Shown: positions 16,819 through 25,640, numbered from the stretch's first letter. The stretch: 64,000 nucleotides of DNA from Schauerella fraxinea (GCA_030849945.1 JAVDKK010000005.1:248001-312000); one strand, 5' to 3'. Notes: generated by a model not told the origin, from the letters alone. Program-made: numbers and translations.

Positions 16819-18102
16819 ATGCCCTCCCTCATCTTTGCTCTTGCCGGCAGCAGCGCAAGCGCCACCCGCAAGATCTCGCCAAACCTGGCTCGCGTCGTAG
16901 GACCGGGATTGCTCGTGGCCGTGGGATACATCGATCCGGGCAACTGGGCAACCGACATCGCCGGCGGCAGCGGCTTCGGCTACGCCCTGCTTTCCATCGT
17001 CATCCTTTCAGCCCTCATCGCCATGGGCTTTCAGGTGCTTGTGTCGCGCACGGCGCTGGCCACCGGCGAAAACCTCGCTACGCTCACCGCCCGGCATTTG
17101 CCTCGCGGCATTGCGCGCGCATCCTGGATCGCGGGCGAAGCGGCCATTCTCGCCACGGCCCTGGCCGAACTCATCGGCGGCGCCATTGCGCTTCGCCTGC
17201 TTTTCGGCATGTCGCTCATCAGCGGCGTGGCCGTCACCGCCGTCGGTACGCTTACCGTACTCGTGATCGCCCGCGGCCGCGCCGAGCGCCATGAAAAAAT
17301 CGTTGCCGTGCTGCTCGCTGTGGTCGCCGCATCGTTCGTGTATCTGCTCTTCAAGGCCAACCCAGCGTGGACGCAAGTGGCCACAGAAGCTGCCCAACCG
17401 GGACGCGCACTCTCGGACTCACGCGGCTTCATGATCGCCCTGGGCATCCTGGGCGCCACCTTGATGCCGCATAACCTGTATCTGCATTCCGGTTCGCTGG
17501 CCGCCCAAGGCCGGGGCCTCACCGACATGTCGCGTGCCATCGCCATGCGCCTGGCCAAAATGGACACCTTGGTTTGCCTCACCGTTGCGATGCTGATCAA
17601 CGCCGCGATCATGATCGTGGCAGCCGCGTCGTTGTCGGGATCGCTCGTTCCGTTGTCGAGCCTCGATGCCGCTCACACCGCGATCGGGCAGACGTTGGGC
17701 ATGGGCGCGGCGATCGTATTCGCTGTGGCGCTCTACGCGGCAGGGCAAAGCTCGACGATTACCGGCGTGCTCGCAGGGCGAGTGCTATCCAGCGGATTCG
17801 CGTCGCGGGCGGTCTCGGATAATCGGCGTGCCGTGATCACGCGGGTGATTGCAGCACTGGCCGCGATCGGCCTATTGATCGAAAACGGCGGCCGTGACCC
17901 CGATAACCTGCTGGTGCTGAGCCAGGTCATTTTGAGTTTGGCATTGCCGTTTGCACTCATTCCGCTCACTTGGCTAGCCATGCGTCGCGACGTGATGGGC
18001 AAGTTCGTGTTGGCAAGAACCTGGGCTGCCATGGCTGTATTCACGACCGGGGCCATCATCGTGCTGGATGTGTACTTGGTGGCCGATTCGGTACTCGGCT
18101 AG
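16819..18102 (+). CDS. Nramp-family divalent metal transporter
   Basis: This proton-coupled importer of Mn2+/Fe2+ in the inner membrane has 427 residues and about 11 hydrophobic segments. The two metal-binding helices are visible: DPGN in GYIDPGNWATD (residues 39-42) and MPHN in LMPHNLYLHS (residues 216-219). Asp, Asn and Met ligands are all present. It converges with the following minus-strand gene. The name mntH is possible, but Nramp subfamilies cannot be separated by eye. Confidence 0.9.
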   Translation: MPSLIFALAGSSASATRKISPNLARVVGPGLLVAVGYIDPGNWATDIAGGSGFGYALLSIVILSALIAMGFQVLVSRTALATGENLATLTARHLPRGIARASWIAGEAAILATALAELIGGAIALRLLFGMSLISGVAVTAVGTLTVLVIARGRAERHEKIVAVLLAVVAASFVYLLFKANPAWTQVATEAAQPGRALSDSRGFMIALGILGATLMPHNLYLHSGSLAAQGRGLTDMSRAIAMRLAKMDTLVCLTVAMLINAAIMIVAAASLSGSLVPLSSLDAAHTAIGQTLGMGAAIVFAVALYAAGQSSTITGVLAGRVLSSGFASRAVSDNRRAVITRVIAALAAIGLLIENGGRDPDNLLVLSQVILSLALPFALIPLTWLAMRRDVMGKFVLARTWAAMAVFTTGAIIVLDVYLVADSVLG

Positions 18103-18179
18103 GGTCGGGTGACGGCCATGCCACGCGCATGGCGGAATTTCGGTCAGGTAAGCAGCGCCGGCCACGCCGCGCCGCCGAT

Positions 18180-18809
18180 TTATCCGATGTCGACCCGCAG
18201 GGCGATGTCGAAGGTGCCGGCACCGTTTTTCGCCACCCCGATCATCAGCAGCCCGAGGGACTCGATGGCCTGTGCCATCTGCAAGCCACCCACGTCCATT
18301 GGACGTAAACCGAGACTGTCGACGTAAGACGAGACGCGCGCCTTGGCGTCGGCATCGTCCGCTGCAATAAACACGTCAAGCTGCCCGCCTCTCGCAAGGA
18401 CATGGCCGAACAAGGTATTGAACGCTTTCACCACATGCGCGCCCGCCGGCACATGCTTGGCAATTTCCTGCGCAGCGGAACTGCCGTTGGGGGTCACGAG
18501 GCCCGAGAGGTCCGGGGCGATGGGGTTGGTGATGTCGACGATAACCTTTCCGTCCAGCGCGCTCCCAAAATCGGCCACTGCCGCTGCGGCGGCGCTGTAC
18601 GGCACGGCCAGGATGACGATGGCGCCCGCCGGCGTGGCGCCGTACGTTCCGATCGTCGCTCCAGTGCCAAGCGTGTCGGCCAATGCCCGCGCTTTGGCAG
18701 CATCGCGGCTGATCACTTCCACCGCGTAACCCGCCTTGAGGGTTCGACCCGCGATTGCCGTGGCCATGCCGCCGGCGCCGATGATGCTGATTGTTTTGAT
18801 CGTGTTCAT
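18180..18809 (-). CDS. NAD(P)-binding protein, F420-dependent NADP reductase-like
   Basis: This 209-residue Rossmann protein begins ISIIGAGGMATAIAGRTLKAG. It carries the DITNPIAPD and VVKAFNTLFG segments typical of the NADPH-dependent F420 reductase-like family (Pfam F420_oxidored). In bacteria without F420 such proteins act on other redox partners, so the reaction is unknown. It lies 60 bp downstream of the epimerase-like gene and is probably co-transcribed with it, under the HxlR regulator next door. Confidence 0.8.
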   Translation of the reverse strand: MNTIKTISIIGAGGMATAIAGRTLKAGYAVEVISRDAAKARALADTLGTGATIGTYGATPAGAIVILAVPYSAAAAAVADFGSALDGKVIVDITNPIAPDLSGLVTPNGSSAAQEIAKHVPAGAHVVKAFNTLFGHVLARGGQLDVFIAADDADAKARVSSYVDSLGLRPMDVGGLQMAQAIESLGLLMIGVAKNGAGTFDIALRVDIG

Positions 18810-18869
18810 GTGATGTTTTCCAGTCGGTTGTGTTGTGCTCGAAGTGCTCAGCTGTCTTTTCTTTCCGCC

Positions 18870-19808
18870 TCAATCGGCGGGAAAGTAATGTCCGTTGTCC
18901 AGATCGGTGAGCAAGCTGGGCTGAGCGGGTTCCCAGCCGAGGGATTGGCGCGTGATCAGGTTGGACGCAGGGAGATCCAGCGCGACCAGGTTCGCGAGAG
19001 AGCCGAAGAATCCCGGCAACATCAGAACGTCTACGGGAATGCTCACCGCCGGCAGGTTCAGCCGGCTGCCGATTGCCTCAGCGATCTCACGGAACGGCAG
19101 GCCTTCGCCTTCGATCCCATGCCAATATTTCCCCGCAGGACTCTTCTCAAGCGCAAGACGGAACAGCACGGCGAGGTCGCTGCCATGCACGGCCGGCCAG
19201 ATGTTCGTGCCCGCGCCTGGGTAGCCCACAACGCCCTTCTCTTTGGCCAGCCCGATCAGCATGGGAAGAAATCCCACATCGGTTGCGCTGTGTGCGATGG
19301 GGGGAATCCGCACGATTGAAGACCGCACGCCGCGATTGGCCAGATCGATGACGGCGAGATCCACCGCGTTACGAACCCTCAACGTGCCCTTGTAGGGATC
19401 GCCGGCCGGCAGCGCCGGATCCGCTTCGGTAGCCGGTCGCCCCAGGTTTTCCCACCCTGGCGCGCCTATGCTTCCCGACACGACCAGCGGCTTGCCTGTT
19501 CCAGCCAATGCCTCGCCATAGGCAAGCATGATCTTGAGCTCTGCGGCGGCGACAGCGTCGAGCCCACCGGAGGGGAGCAGGTCTTGCCTGTGTGCGACAT
19601 GAACGACGCCATCGGCTGCTGCCGCTGCCGCCTTCAACCCCGCAAGGTCGGAAAGATCGCCGCGCCACACCTTGGCGCCGAGCGCCGCCACCGCCGCTGC
19701 GGCGTTGTCCGAGCGGGCCAAGCCGGTCACATCGTGTCCTGCCGCGACGAGCTCGGGAATGACGTATGAACCGATATGGCCGGTTCCTCCAGTAACCAAA
19801 ACGTGCAT
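18870..19808 (-). CDS. NAD-dependent epimerase/dehydratase-like SDR
   Basis: This 312-residue extended short-chain dehydrogenase starts with the nucleotide-binding motif HVLVTGGTGHIGSYV. The canonical catalytic YxxxK is not obvious; the equivalent region reads DPYKGTLRVRNAVD. It may therefore be an atypical or NmrA-like member. It diverges from hxlR with two inverted-repeat operators between the start codons. With the next gene it forms a two-gene redox operon, possibly responding to electrophiles as many HxlR targets do (inference). Confidence 0.82.
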   Translation of the reverse strand: MHVLVTGGTGHIGSYVIPELVAAGHDVTGLARSDNAAAAVAALGAKVWRGDLSDLAGLKAAAAAADGVVHVAHRQDLLPSGGLDAVAAAELKIMLAYGEALAGTGKPLVVSGSIGAPGWENLGRPATEADPALPAGDPYKGTLRVRNAVDLAVIDLANRGVRSSIVRIPPIAHSATDVGFLPMLIGLAKEKGVVGYPGAGTNIWPAVHGSDLAVLFRLALEKSPAGKYWHGIEGEGLPFREIAEAIGSRLNLPAVSIPVDVLMLPGFFGSLANLVALDLPASNLITRQSLGWEPAQPSLLTDLDNGHYFPAD

Positions 19809-19904
19809 GTTCGCGATCCTTGTGATTGAGATGAATTGGAAGCCCGTGCTTCTGCGTGGCCGAGAACGTCGCCCACGCTCTTGATGAAACCCATGCTATT
19901 CATC

Positions 19905-19925
19905 TCACTTGCAAAACACAAGTGA
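19905..19925. promoter_or_regulatory. HxlR operator candidate 1
   Basis: TCACTTG-N7-CAAGTGA is a perfect 7-bp inverted repeat. It is centred at 19915 in the gap between the SDR and hxlR genes. Confidence 0.65.
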
Positions 19926-19936
19926 TGTACGGAAAG

Positions 19937-19957
19937 TTACTTGTTAAAGGCAAGTGA
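19937..19957. promoter_or_regulatory. HxlR operator candidate 2
   Basis: TTACTTG-N7-CAAGTGA matches operator 1 in 13 of 14 half-site bases. Its centre is 32 bp away, about three helical turns, so two dimers would bind the same face. It ends 15 bp before the hxlR start. Confidence 0.65.
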
Positions 19958-19972
19958 TGTTAAAGTGGCAGC

Positions 19973-20431
19973 ATGACGACAAGTAAAGCAATTCGGTCCC
20001 ACTGCGCAGTGAATTACGGCGTTGAGCTCTTCGGCGACCGCTGGTCGCTGCTGATCATTCGCGACATCGTTTTTGACGGCAAAAAGACGTACGGCGAGTT
20101 CCTGAAGTCGGACGAAAAAATCGCGACCAATGTGCTCGCTTCACGCTTGGCCTTTCTGGAAGCGCAAGGCATTCTCTCGCGCGCGCCGAGCCCCGACGAC
20201 GGGCGCAAAGACTTCTACCGCCTGACCGAAAAAGGCCTGGATCTCATCCCCATCGTGCTGCAGATCGTCCTCTGGAGTGCGCAGCACGACCCGAAGTCGT
20301 ATGTACGGAACCAAAAGGAGTTCATGGCGCGAATAAGGCACCACCCCACGCAAACGAGTGAAGAGGTGAAGGCGCTGGTGCGCAGTGGCGGGTGTCTATT
20401 TCCCGATGCCAACGGCGCGCCCACAACGTAG
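19973..20431 (+). CDS. HxlR-family transcriptional regulator
   Basis: This 152-residue winged-helix regulator has the HxlR hallmark region GVELFGDRWSLLIIRDI (about residues 16-32). The recognition part reads IATNVLASRLAFLEAQGIL. A single Cys at residue 11 (SHC) could be a redox or electrophile sensor as in some family members. It is divergent from the SDR operon and probably controls both. The two operator candidates lie 15-68 bp upstream of its ATG. Confidence 0.88.
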   Translation: MTTSKAIRSHCAVNYGVELFGDRWSLLIIRDIVFDGKKTYGEFLKSDEKIATNVLASRLAFLEAQGILSRAPSPDDGRKDFYRLTEKGLDLIPIVLQIVLWSAQHDPKSYVRNQKEFMARIRHHPTQTSEEVKALVRSGGCLFPDANGAPTT

Positions 20432-20518
20432 CGGCCTGACTCCTGCCGCCCTTCTCGCGATCAGCAACCGCTTCAAATGTGGCCGATCAGTTGCGTGTTG
20501 CGTTAGTCACCGCGACCC

Positions 20519-21910
20519 TCACGCCTGCCGTATGTCGCGGCAGAGCGTGAAGCCAAACGTGTTGATTCCATTTGCGCTCTTCAAGAACACATCACCGTCG
20601 TGCATATTGGCGATCGCGCGCACAATGGAAAGCCCCAGTCCGTGATGCAGCCCGCTACTGGTGCGGGCGCCGTCGCCGCGATAAAACCGCTCGAATAATC
20701 GAGGTTTTTGATCGACGGGAATCTGCTGGCCCTCGTTGGATACCGAAATCCGAACGTGCTCGGTGGTGGTGTCGATCAGAACGACCACTTCGCTATCCGG
20801 ATCGGCATACTGCGTGCAATTCGAGAGCAGATTGGCAAGTGCGCGATGAAACAAGCGCCGGTCGACGCGGGCGTGCGCATCCCCCACGATGCGCACCGTC
20901 AGACGCGCATCGAGGAAAAGGTGTTCCAGATATTCGGCCGTTTTATACGCCTCGATATTCAGCGACACCTCATCCAGATCAGCCGCGCGGCTGCCGTTAT
21001 CGGCACGTGACAGGAACAGCATATCGTTGACGATATTGCTCATGCGATCGAGTTCTTCCAGGTTGGAAGCAAGCAGGTCACGCATTTCGTCGATGCTGCG
21101 GGGATTGGCAAGGGCCACTTGAGTTTGCCCGATCAGATTGGTGAGCGGCGTGCGCAACTCGTGCGCCGTATCCGCATTGAAGCCTTCAAGCTGGCGCCAG
21201 GCGGCTTCGCGTCGTTCAAGTGCATTATTGAAAGACACAGCCAGCTCACGAATCTCAGTAGGCAAGTTCTCGATGTTCAAACGCTTGCGCGGATCCTTCG
21301 GCGGCAGTGCATTGGCCTGTTCACCCAGCTTGCGAACAGGCCCCAACCCCAACTTGGCAATCCAGTATCCAAATACCGCCACCAAAAGGATGCCGAGTGC
21401 GGAGGTGATCTGCATCACACGCTGGAATTTCTCTTTGGTGTGGACGTAATCGGTGGCGTCGAGTGCGACAGCAAACTCGAGCGGTGGCCGCCCTGCGTTT
21501 GCCGGAATCGACCGAGCCATCACGCCCCAGATCTTCGGCGGATCGCCGTCCTTGGTAAAGCCGAAGCCATCGACCGGCAAGGCGCCGTGCACATCCAATC
21601 CATCTCGTTCCGCCAGCCCACCGTAGCGGTAGGCGGGATCGTCACACTGAATCCAATAGCGCACCCGACCGACTTCCGGCGCCATGCCATCGAGTTTCTT
21701 GCGAACCGCGTCCCATTCGGCCGGCGTATCGCGCTGGGAGATGAACGGCAGCAAAATCGAATGATGAAACGCCAATTCGGCGCGTACCTGGCTGCGCACT
21801 GAATTGGAAAGCACGTTGTATGAGAAATACGCCACACCAGAAAACACGATCGCCGCCGTGACGGCAAACATGGCGGCCATCCGCCAGGCAATGGAGTTTC
21901 GGCGCATCAT
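20519..21910 (-). CDS. Sensor histidine kinase, CusS-like (heavy-metal sensor type)
   Basis: This 463-residue inner-membrane kinase has TM1 at about residues 9-32, a periplasmic domain to about 165, and TM2 at about 168-187. A HAMP region follows, then the H-box DTAHELRTPLTN with phospho-accepting His250. The N-box reads ANLLSNCTQYAD and the G-box HGLGLSIV. The layout fits heavy-metal sensor kinases. The periplasmic domain has no obvious His/Met-rich metal site, so the signal is uncertain. The start overlaps the response-regulator stop by 4 bp. Confidence 0.88.
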   Translation of the reverse strand: MMRRNSIAWRMAAMFAVTAAIVFSGVAYFSYNVLSNSVRSQVRAELAFHHSILLPFISQRDTPAEWDAVRKKLDGMAPEVGRVRYWIQCDDPAYRYGGLAERDGLDVHGALPVDGFGFTKDGDPPKIWGVMARSIPANAGRPPLEFAVALDATDYVHTKEKFQRVMQITSALGILLVAVFGYWIAKLGLGPVRKLGEQANALPPKDPRKRLNIENLPTEIRELAVSFNNALERREAAWRQLEGFNADTAHELRTPLTNLIGQTQVALANPRSIDEMRDLLASNLEELDRMSNIVNDMLFLSRADNGSRAADLDEVSLNIEAYKTAEYLEHLFLDARLTVRIVGDAHARVDRRLFHRALANLLSNCTQYADPDSEVVVLIDTTTEHVRISVSNEGQQIPVDQKPRLFERFYRGDGARTSSGLHHGLGLSIVRAIANMHDGDVFLKSANGINTFGFTLCRDIRQA

Positions 21911-22605
21911 GCAGTCGCTTTGCCGCCATGACTTAAGCGAGCTTCCAGCACGTATCCCATGCCTCGCACCGTGTGCAGCAGCTTATTGGCATAGGGTGCG
22001 TCGATCTTGACGCGCAGCCGCTTGATCGCAGCTTCCACCACGTTTACGTCGCTATCGAAATTCATATCCCAGACCTGTTCGGCGATCATGAGTTTCGACA
22101 GCACTTCACCTTGATGCCGGGCAAGCAGGCTTAATAGCGAAAACTCTTTCGCGGTCAATTCGAGGCGATCGTTTGCGCGTGCAACACGTCGAGCGAGAAG
22201 ATCGATCGTCAAATCTTCAACCTGCAAGGTGGTTGCCTCCAAGCCCGCGCCTTGACGTCGCGTCAAGGCTTGCAGGCGGGCGACAAGTTCGGTGAACGAA
22301 AAAGGTTTGGGTAAATAGTCGTCTGCTCCTTTTTGCAATCCGGTCACGCGATCGGTCACGTCGCCGCGAGCGGACAACATGATCACCGGCGTCGCCTTCC
22401 GGCGCCGCAATTGTTCTACGACGCTATAGCCGTTAAGGCCAGGCAGCATCAGATCCAGCACAATCGCGTCATAGTCGAACTCGAGCGCCAGGTGAAGGCC
22501 GTCAATACCGGTCGAGGCCACATCGACGGTATAGCCGATCTCGGTCAACCCACGGTGAATGTAGGTGGACGTTTTTTCTTCATCCTCAACGACGAGTACA
22601 CGCAC
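21907..22605 (-). CDS. OmpR/CusR-family response regulator
   Basis: This two-domain regulator has a receiver with acidic residues E7, D8 and phospho-acceptor D51 (IVLDLMLPG), Lys in DDYLPKPFSF, and an OmpR-type winged helix. It ends VRGMGYVLEARL. The frame opens at TTG 22623, but GTG 22605 gives the conserved start VRVLVVEDEE and is preferred. It forms an operon with the kinase gene. A GACA-N4-TGTC box 109 bp upstream resembles the CusR box and suggests autoregulation. Two further boxes lie at the DUF4148/dehydrogenase promoter. Confidence 0.9.
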   Translation of the reverse strand: MRVLVVEDEEKTSTYIHRGLTEIGYTVDVASTGIDGLHLALEFDYDAIVLDLMLPGLNGYSVVEQLRRRKATPVIMLSARGDVTDRVTGLQKGADDYLPKPFSFTELVARLQALTRRQGAGLEATTLQVEDLTIDLLARRVARANDRLELTAKEFSLLSLLARHQGEVLSKLMIAEQVWDMNFDSDVNVVEAAIKRLRVKIDAPYANKLLHTVRGMGYVLEARLSHGGKATA

Positions 22606-22713
22606 AACGAAGCCTGCCAGCAAAATACGCGCGCCATAGGGGCACGCGCAAGGGTTAACTATCCAGAAAAAAAGAATACGCCACTTCCGGGGTCAGCTCA
22701 CTGACTTTTGCCT

Positions 22714-22725
22714 GACAGAATTGTC
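22714..22725. promoter_or_regulatory. CusR-like box upstream of the response regulator gene
   Basis: GACAGAATTGTC lies within the longer inverted repeat CCTGACA-GAAT-TGTCAGG (22711-22728). The core TGACA-N4-TGTCA resembles the E. coli CusR box. It lies 109 bp upstream of the GTG start and could also affect readthrough from the porin gene. Confidence 0.6.
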
Positions 22726-22753
22726 AGGTTCGGACGGGCCCCGGCCCGAAGCC

Positions 22754-23890
22754 CTAGAACCTGTGACGCACACCCGCGACCACTGTGCGGTTGCTCGCAT
22801 CGCGATTGAACGCATAGTTATCGCCATACGACGTGTACGCATACAGATTCGTGCGCTGAGACAGGTTGTGGGTGAGGCCCACGCTGTAGATATTCATCGT
22901 GGCGTCGTCACCGGTCAGTAGCGCTGAATTCGGGTCCGACCGCTGCCACGACGACAGCACAGACGTCGCACTGCCCAACGGCACCGTCACCCCCAACATC
23001 GTGGAATTTGCTTTGAAGCCACGTCGTAGCGCGAACGTGCCCAGATCGCTGTAATCGCCGCGATCAGGCGTGGTGCCCATGTTCTGTCCGATAAACCAGC
23101 CGTCGCGGGTCTGCCCCCAAGCCAAACCAAGCTTCACCACTTGGAAGTCGTAGGTGCCGCCCAAGATAAGGGACTCGATCCGAGCGTCCGATTGCCCACC
23201 GACTGCAGCATTCGTGGGCGTGAACCGATCGTATGCCGCGGCCGCGTACACCGGCCCATCGCTATAGCGAAGCGCTGTCGTCAGCAGACGATTGTTGTCG
23301 CCTGTCCCAAAACCTGTTTGCTGACCATTGTTGTTAGTGCGTGATGAGTCAGCATTGAAGCTGTAGCCCACGCCGAATTGCACGCCACCGATCGATGGCG
23401 ACTGATACATGGCGAGATTGTCCAGCCTCATGGTGTTTGCGGCACTGAAGGTGGTGCCGATATTGGCCGTGCGAAATGACGTGCCGAAAGGACTCACCAC
23501 ATCGCCGATCCAGTCCGAGGCCAGGTTGGTGCGACGCCCCACTTCGATCGTGCCCCAACTGTCGTTGGCAAACCCGACCGTTGCACGCCGACCAAACAAC
23601 CGTCCACCTTGCCCGGATTGCCCGCTGCTTGGGTTGAACCCTGCCTCGAGATTGAAAAGTGCACGCGTGCCGTTGCCAAGTTGTTCAACGCCCCGCATCC
23701 CGAACCGCGATCCGCTGTTGACCCCGTCGACCAATCCCACACGACTTTGCGAGAAGCCGTTTGGCCCGTCCACAGATTCATATCCAACCCCGACGTCCAC
23801 AAGTCCGTATAGCGTGACGGAACTCTCGGCAGCCTGTGCGCCGGACCATGCAACCGCGCCTAATACCGCGCCGCAGATTTCTTTTCTCAT
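22754..23890 (-). CDS. Outer-membrane porin (Burkholderia type)
   Basis: This trimeric general-diffusion porin has 378 residues and a 20-residue signal peptide ending A-Q-A-A. The mature protein begins ESSVTLYGLVDVGVGYES, the signature of Gram-negative beta-proteobacterial porins. It ends in VAGVRHRF with the C-terminal Phe needed for outer-membrane assembly. The constriction-loop region NLASDWIGDVVSPFG is also present. It lies 51 bp downstream of the DUF4148 gene in the same direction and may be co-transcribed, placing it in the two-component regulon by inference. Confidence 0.92.
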   Translation of the reverse strand: MRKEICGAVLGAVAWSGAQAAESSVTLYGLVDVGVGYESVDGPNGFSQSRVGLVDGVNSGSRFGMRGVEQLGNGTRALFNLEAGFNPSSGQSGQGGRLFGRRATVGFANDSWGTIEVGRRTNLASDWIGDVVSPFGTSFRTANIGTTFSAANTMRLDNLAMYQSPSIGGVQFGVGYSFNADSSRTNNNGQQTGFGTGDNNRLLTTALRYSDGPVYAAAAYDRFTPTNAAVGGQSDARIESLILGGTYDFQVVKLGLAWGQTRDGWFIGQNMGTTPDRGDYSDLGTFALRRGFKANSTMLGVTVPLGSATSVLSSWQRSDPNSALLTGDDATMNIYSVGLTHNLSQRTNLYAYTSYGDNYAFNRDASNRTVVAGVRHRF

Positions 23891-23941
23891 GAGTCTTTCT
23901 CCGTAGCGAGATGATCGCCAGTTGCGTTCATCTCGAATGAT

Positions 23942-24247
23942 TTATCGCGGCTGATACGAAGGCTGCTGCTGAGCGGCACCGCCAACCTGCTTCGCACTCA
24001 GTTCGATGTAGTGCTGATACATCGCGCGATACTCGGGGCCTTCGATATTCGGCGTGTTTTCGGTGTGCCACGCATCGTCCAGCCCAGCGGCCTTCCACGC
24101 CCGCAAATCGGCTTTCACCGCTTCGCGCGTGGGTGTACTCGCCGACTGCACCGGCGTCGGCGCTTGAAACTGCGCGCTCGCCGAACCCATTGCAATGAGG
24201 CCGACGAGGGCTGCGGGGATGACGTTTTTGAATCGGTTTTTCTTCAC
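23942..24247 (-). CDS. Small exported DUF4148-type protein
   Basis: This 101-residue protein has a Sec signal peptide (about residues 1-26, SASAQ cleavage region). The short mature domain has the DUF4148 pattern TREAVKADLRAWKAAGLDD. These small periplasmic proteins are common in Burkholderiales and have no known function. Its promoter region faces the dehydrogenase gene and contains two CusR-like boxes, 108-145 bp upstream of the start. Confidence 0.75.
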   Translation of the reverse strand: MKKNRFKNVIPAALVGLIAMGSASAQFQAPTPVQSASTPTREAVKADLRAWKAAGLDDAWHTENTPNIEGPEYRAMYQHYIELSAKQVGGAAQQQPSYQPR

Positions 24248-24354
24248 ATGATCTCCGTAAGGATGAATGGCCTGGATGGCGGCAACACACAGAAGACGTG
24301 TTCTCAGGCGCTCACTTTATGGATGCGTCACTGACCTCAACATGACGGTTTGCA

Positions 24355-24366
24355 GACATTTCTGTC
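24355..24366. promoter_or_regulatory. CusR-like box A in the divergent DUF4148/dehydrogenase promoter
   Basis: GACATTTCTGTC is one of two GACA-N4-TGTC boxes here. Box A and box B together also form a perfect 13-bp inverted repeat (24356-24368 and 24379-24391) with a 10-bp spacer. Confidence 0.6.
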
Positions 24367-24380
24367 AGGCGCGGCAAGCT

Positions 24381-24392
24381 GACAGAAATGTC
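24381..24392. promoter_or_regulatory. CusR-like box B in the divergent DUF4148/dehydrogenase promoter
   Basis: GACAGAAATGTC differs from the box upstream of the response regulator by one base. It starts 26 bp after box A, about 2.5 helical turns. It lies about 150 bp upstream of the dehydrogenase start. Confidence 0.6.
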
Positions 24393-24542
24393 GGTTCAAC
24401 GTCCAGTTCGCGTCAGTCGCGTTTACGTAAAGTCGAGCCCATACCAAAGGTCGTCCCCGATACCTTTGCGACTTTCGACTGCATCACGTCACCGAAATAT
24501 CCGCCGCATCGCAGGACGTTCGCCCAACAAGGAGCTTTCCCC

Positions 24543-25640
24543 ATGCGCCCGAACAAGTTCGATTTTTCAAGCACGCTTAATACCGAGGTCGCACACGCGA
24601 CCAACGTACAAGGCGCTTTTCCACAGCGATCGTCATATCGTGCGCAGCACGACAGCACCGCGTTGGCGCACAACGAAATCCTGGTCGAGGTGATGTATGC
24701 CGGCATGCGTCCGGGCGATATTCAATATGGCCAACCGAGCATGCATGGCGTCTCAGTTCAGCCGCTGATTGGGCAGGAGACCATCGGACGCATCGTGGCG
24801 CACGGCCGCGCCGTCTCGTCGTTCGCGCTTGGCGACATCGTGGGGGTGGGCGCTTTTGCGGCTTCTTGCGGGCAATGCGATCGTTGCCTGGCGGGCCTCG
24901 CGCAGTACTGCCAGAGCGGCGCCATATCGACCATCGATTATCAGCATGCGCACCATCCCATGCGTTCATTCGGCAAGTCGACCACACACATCGTCGTCAC
25001 CGAGCCGTTCGCCATTCGCATTCCGGACAATGCCGACTTGGCCGTAACGGCTCCCCTTCTAGGCGCAGCGGTCGCCGTGTATTCGGCGATGGCGCACTGG
25101 AAATTGGAACCAGGCCAGCAGGTGGGCGTGATCGGCATGGGCGGACTCGGGCACATGGCGGTAAAACTCGCCGCCGCACGTCGGGCCAGTGTGACGGTAT
25201 TCACCACATCGCCAGAAAAGAAAATGGACGCGCTGCGATTTGGTGCGCGTGAGGCGGTCTTGTGGAACGATGAAGAAGCGTTCAGCAGATTGACGGACCG
25301 ATTCGATGTATTGATATCGACTGTGCCGCAGTCTTATTCGGTATCGGACTTCATGGCACTGCTTAAGCTGAACGGCACGCTGATCAATCTCGGTACCACC
25401 GAAGCACTGCAGGATTTTCCGGTGCCCAATATGCCGCGCGGCCGACGCAGCGTTGCCGAATCGACTGGCGGGAGCGTGGCGGAGATGCAAGCGGTGATTG
25501 AGTATTGCGTTACGCACAACATCAAGCCCGAAATCGAAGTCATCAGACCCGATCAAGTGCTAGAGATTTCGAAGAGCGCAGGAAAGACGCGTGCACCCTA
25601 TCGCTACGTGATCGACTTTGCTTTGGAGCGTCGACATTAA
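24543..25640 (+). CDS. Alcohol dehydrogenase paralogue (YahK/CAD-like) lacking catalytic zinc ligands
   Basis: This 365-residue MDR protein resembles NADPH-dependent aldehyde reductases such as YahK. The structural-zinc Cys tetrad is intact (C109, C112, C115, C123), as is the NADP motif GMGGLGHMA (199-207). The three catalytic-zinc positions appear replaced. The CGVCHSD region reads AGMRPGD (Arg56 at the ligand Cys), GHE reads GQE (Gln78), and the APLLCAG Cys is Gly174. It may have another chemistry or be non-catalytic. The ATG at 24543 follows AAGGAGC. Two CusR-like boxes lie upstream. Confidence 0.85.
   Translation: MRPNKFDFSSTLNTEVAHATNVQGAFPQRSSYRAQHDSTALAHNEILVEVMYAGMRPGDIQYGQPSMHGVSVQPLIGQETIGRIVAHGRAVSSFALGDIVGVGAFAASCGQCDRCLAGLAQYCQSGAISTIDYQHAHHPMRSFGKSTTHIVVTEPFAIRIPDNADLAVTAPLLGAAVAVYSAMAHWKLEPGQQVGVIGMGGLGHMAVKLAAARRASVTVFTTSPEKKMDALRFGAREAVLWNDEEAFSRLTDRFDVLISTVPQSYSVSDFMALLKLNGTLINLGTTEALQDFPVPNMPRGRRSVAESTGGSVAEMQAVIEYCVTHNIKPEIEVIRPDQVLEISKSAGKTRAPYRYVIDFALERRH

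Noticed and set aside
18115..18133. GCCATGC-N5-GCATGGC hairpin between the Nramp gene and the convergent reductase gene
   Set aside because: No T-tract on either strand, so I do not call it a terminator.
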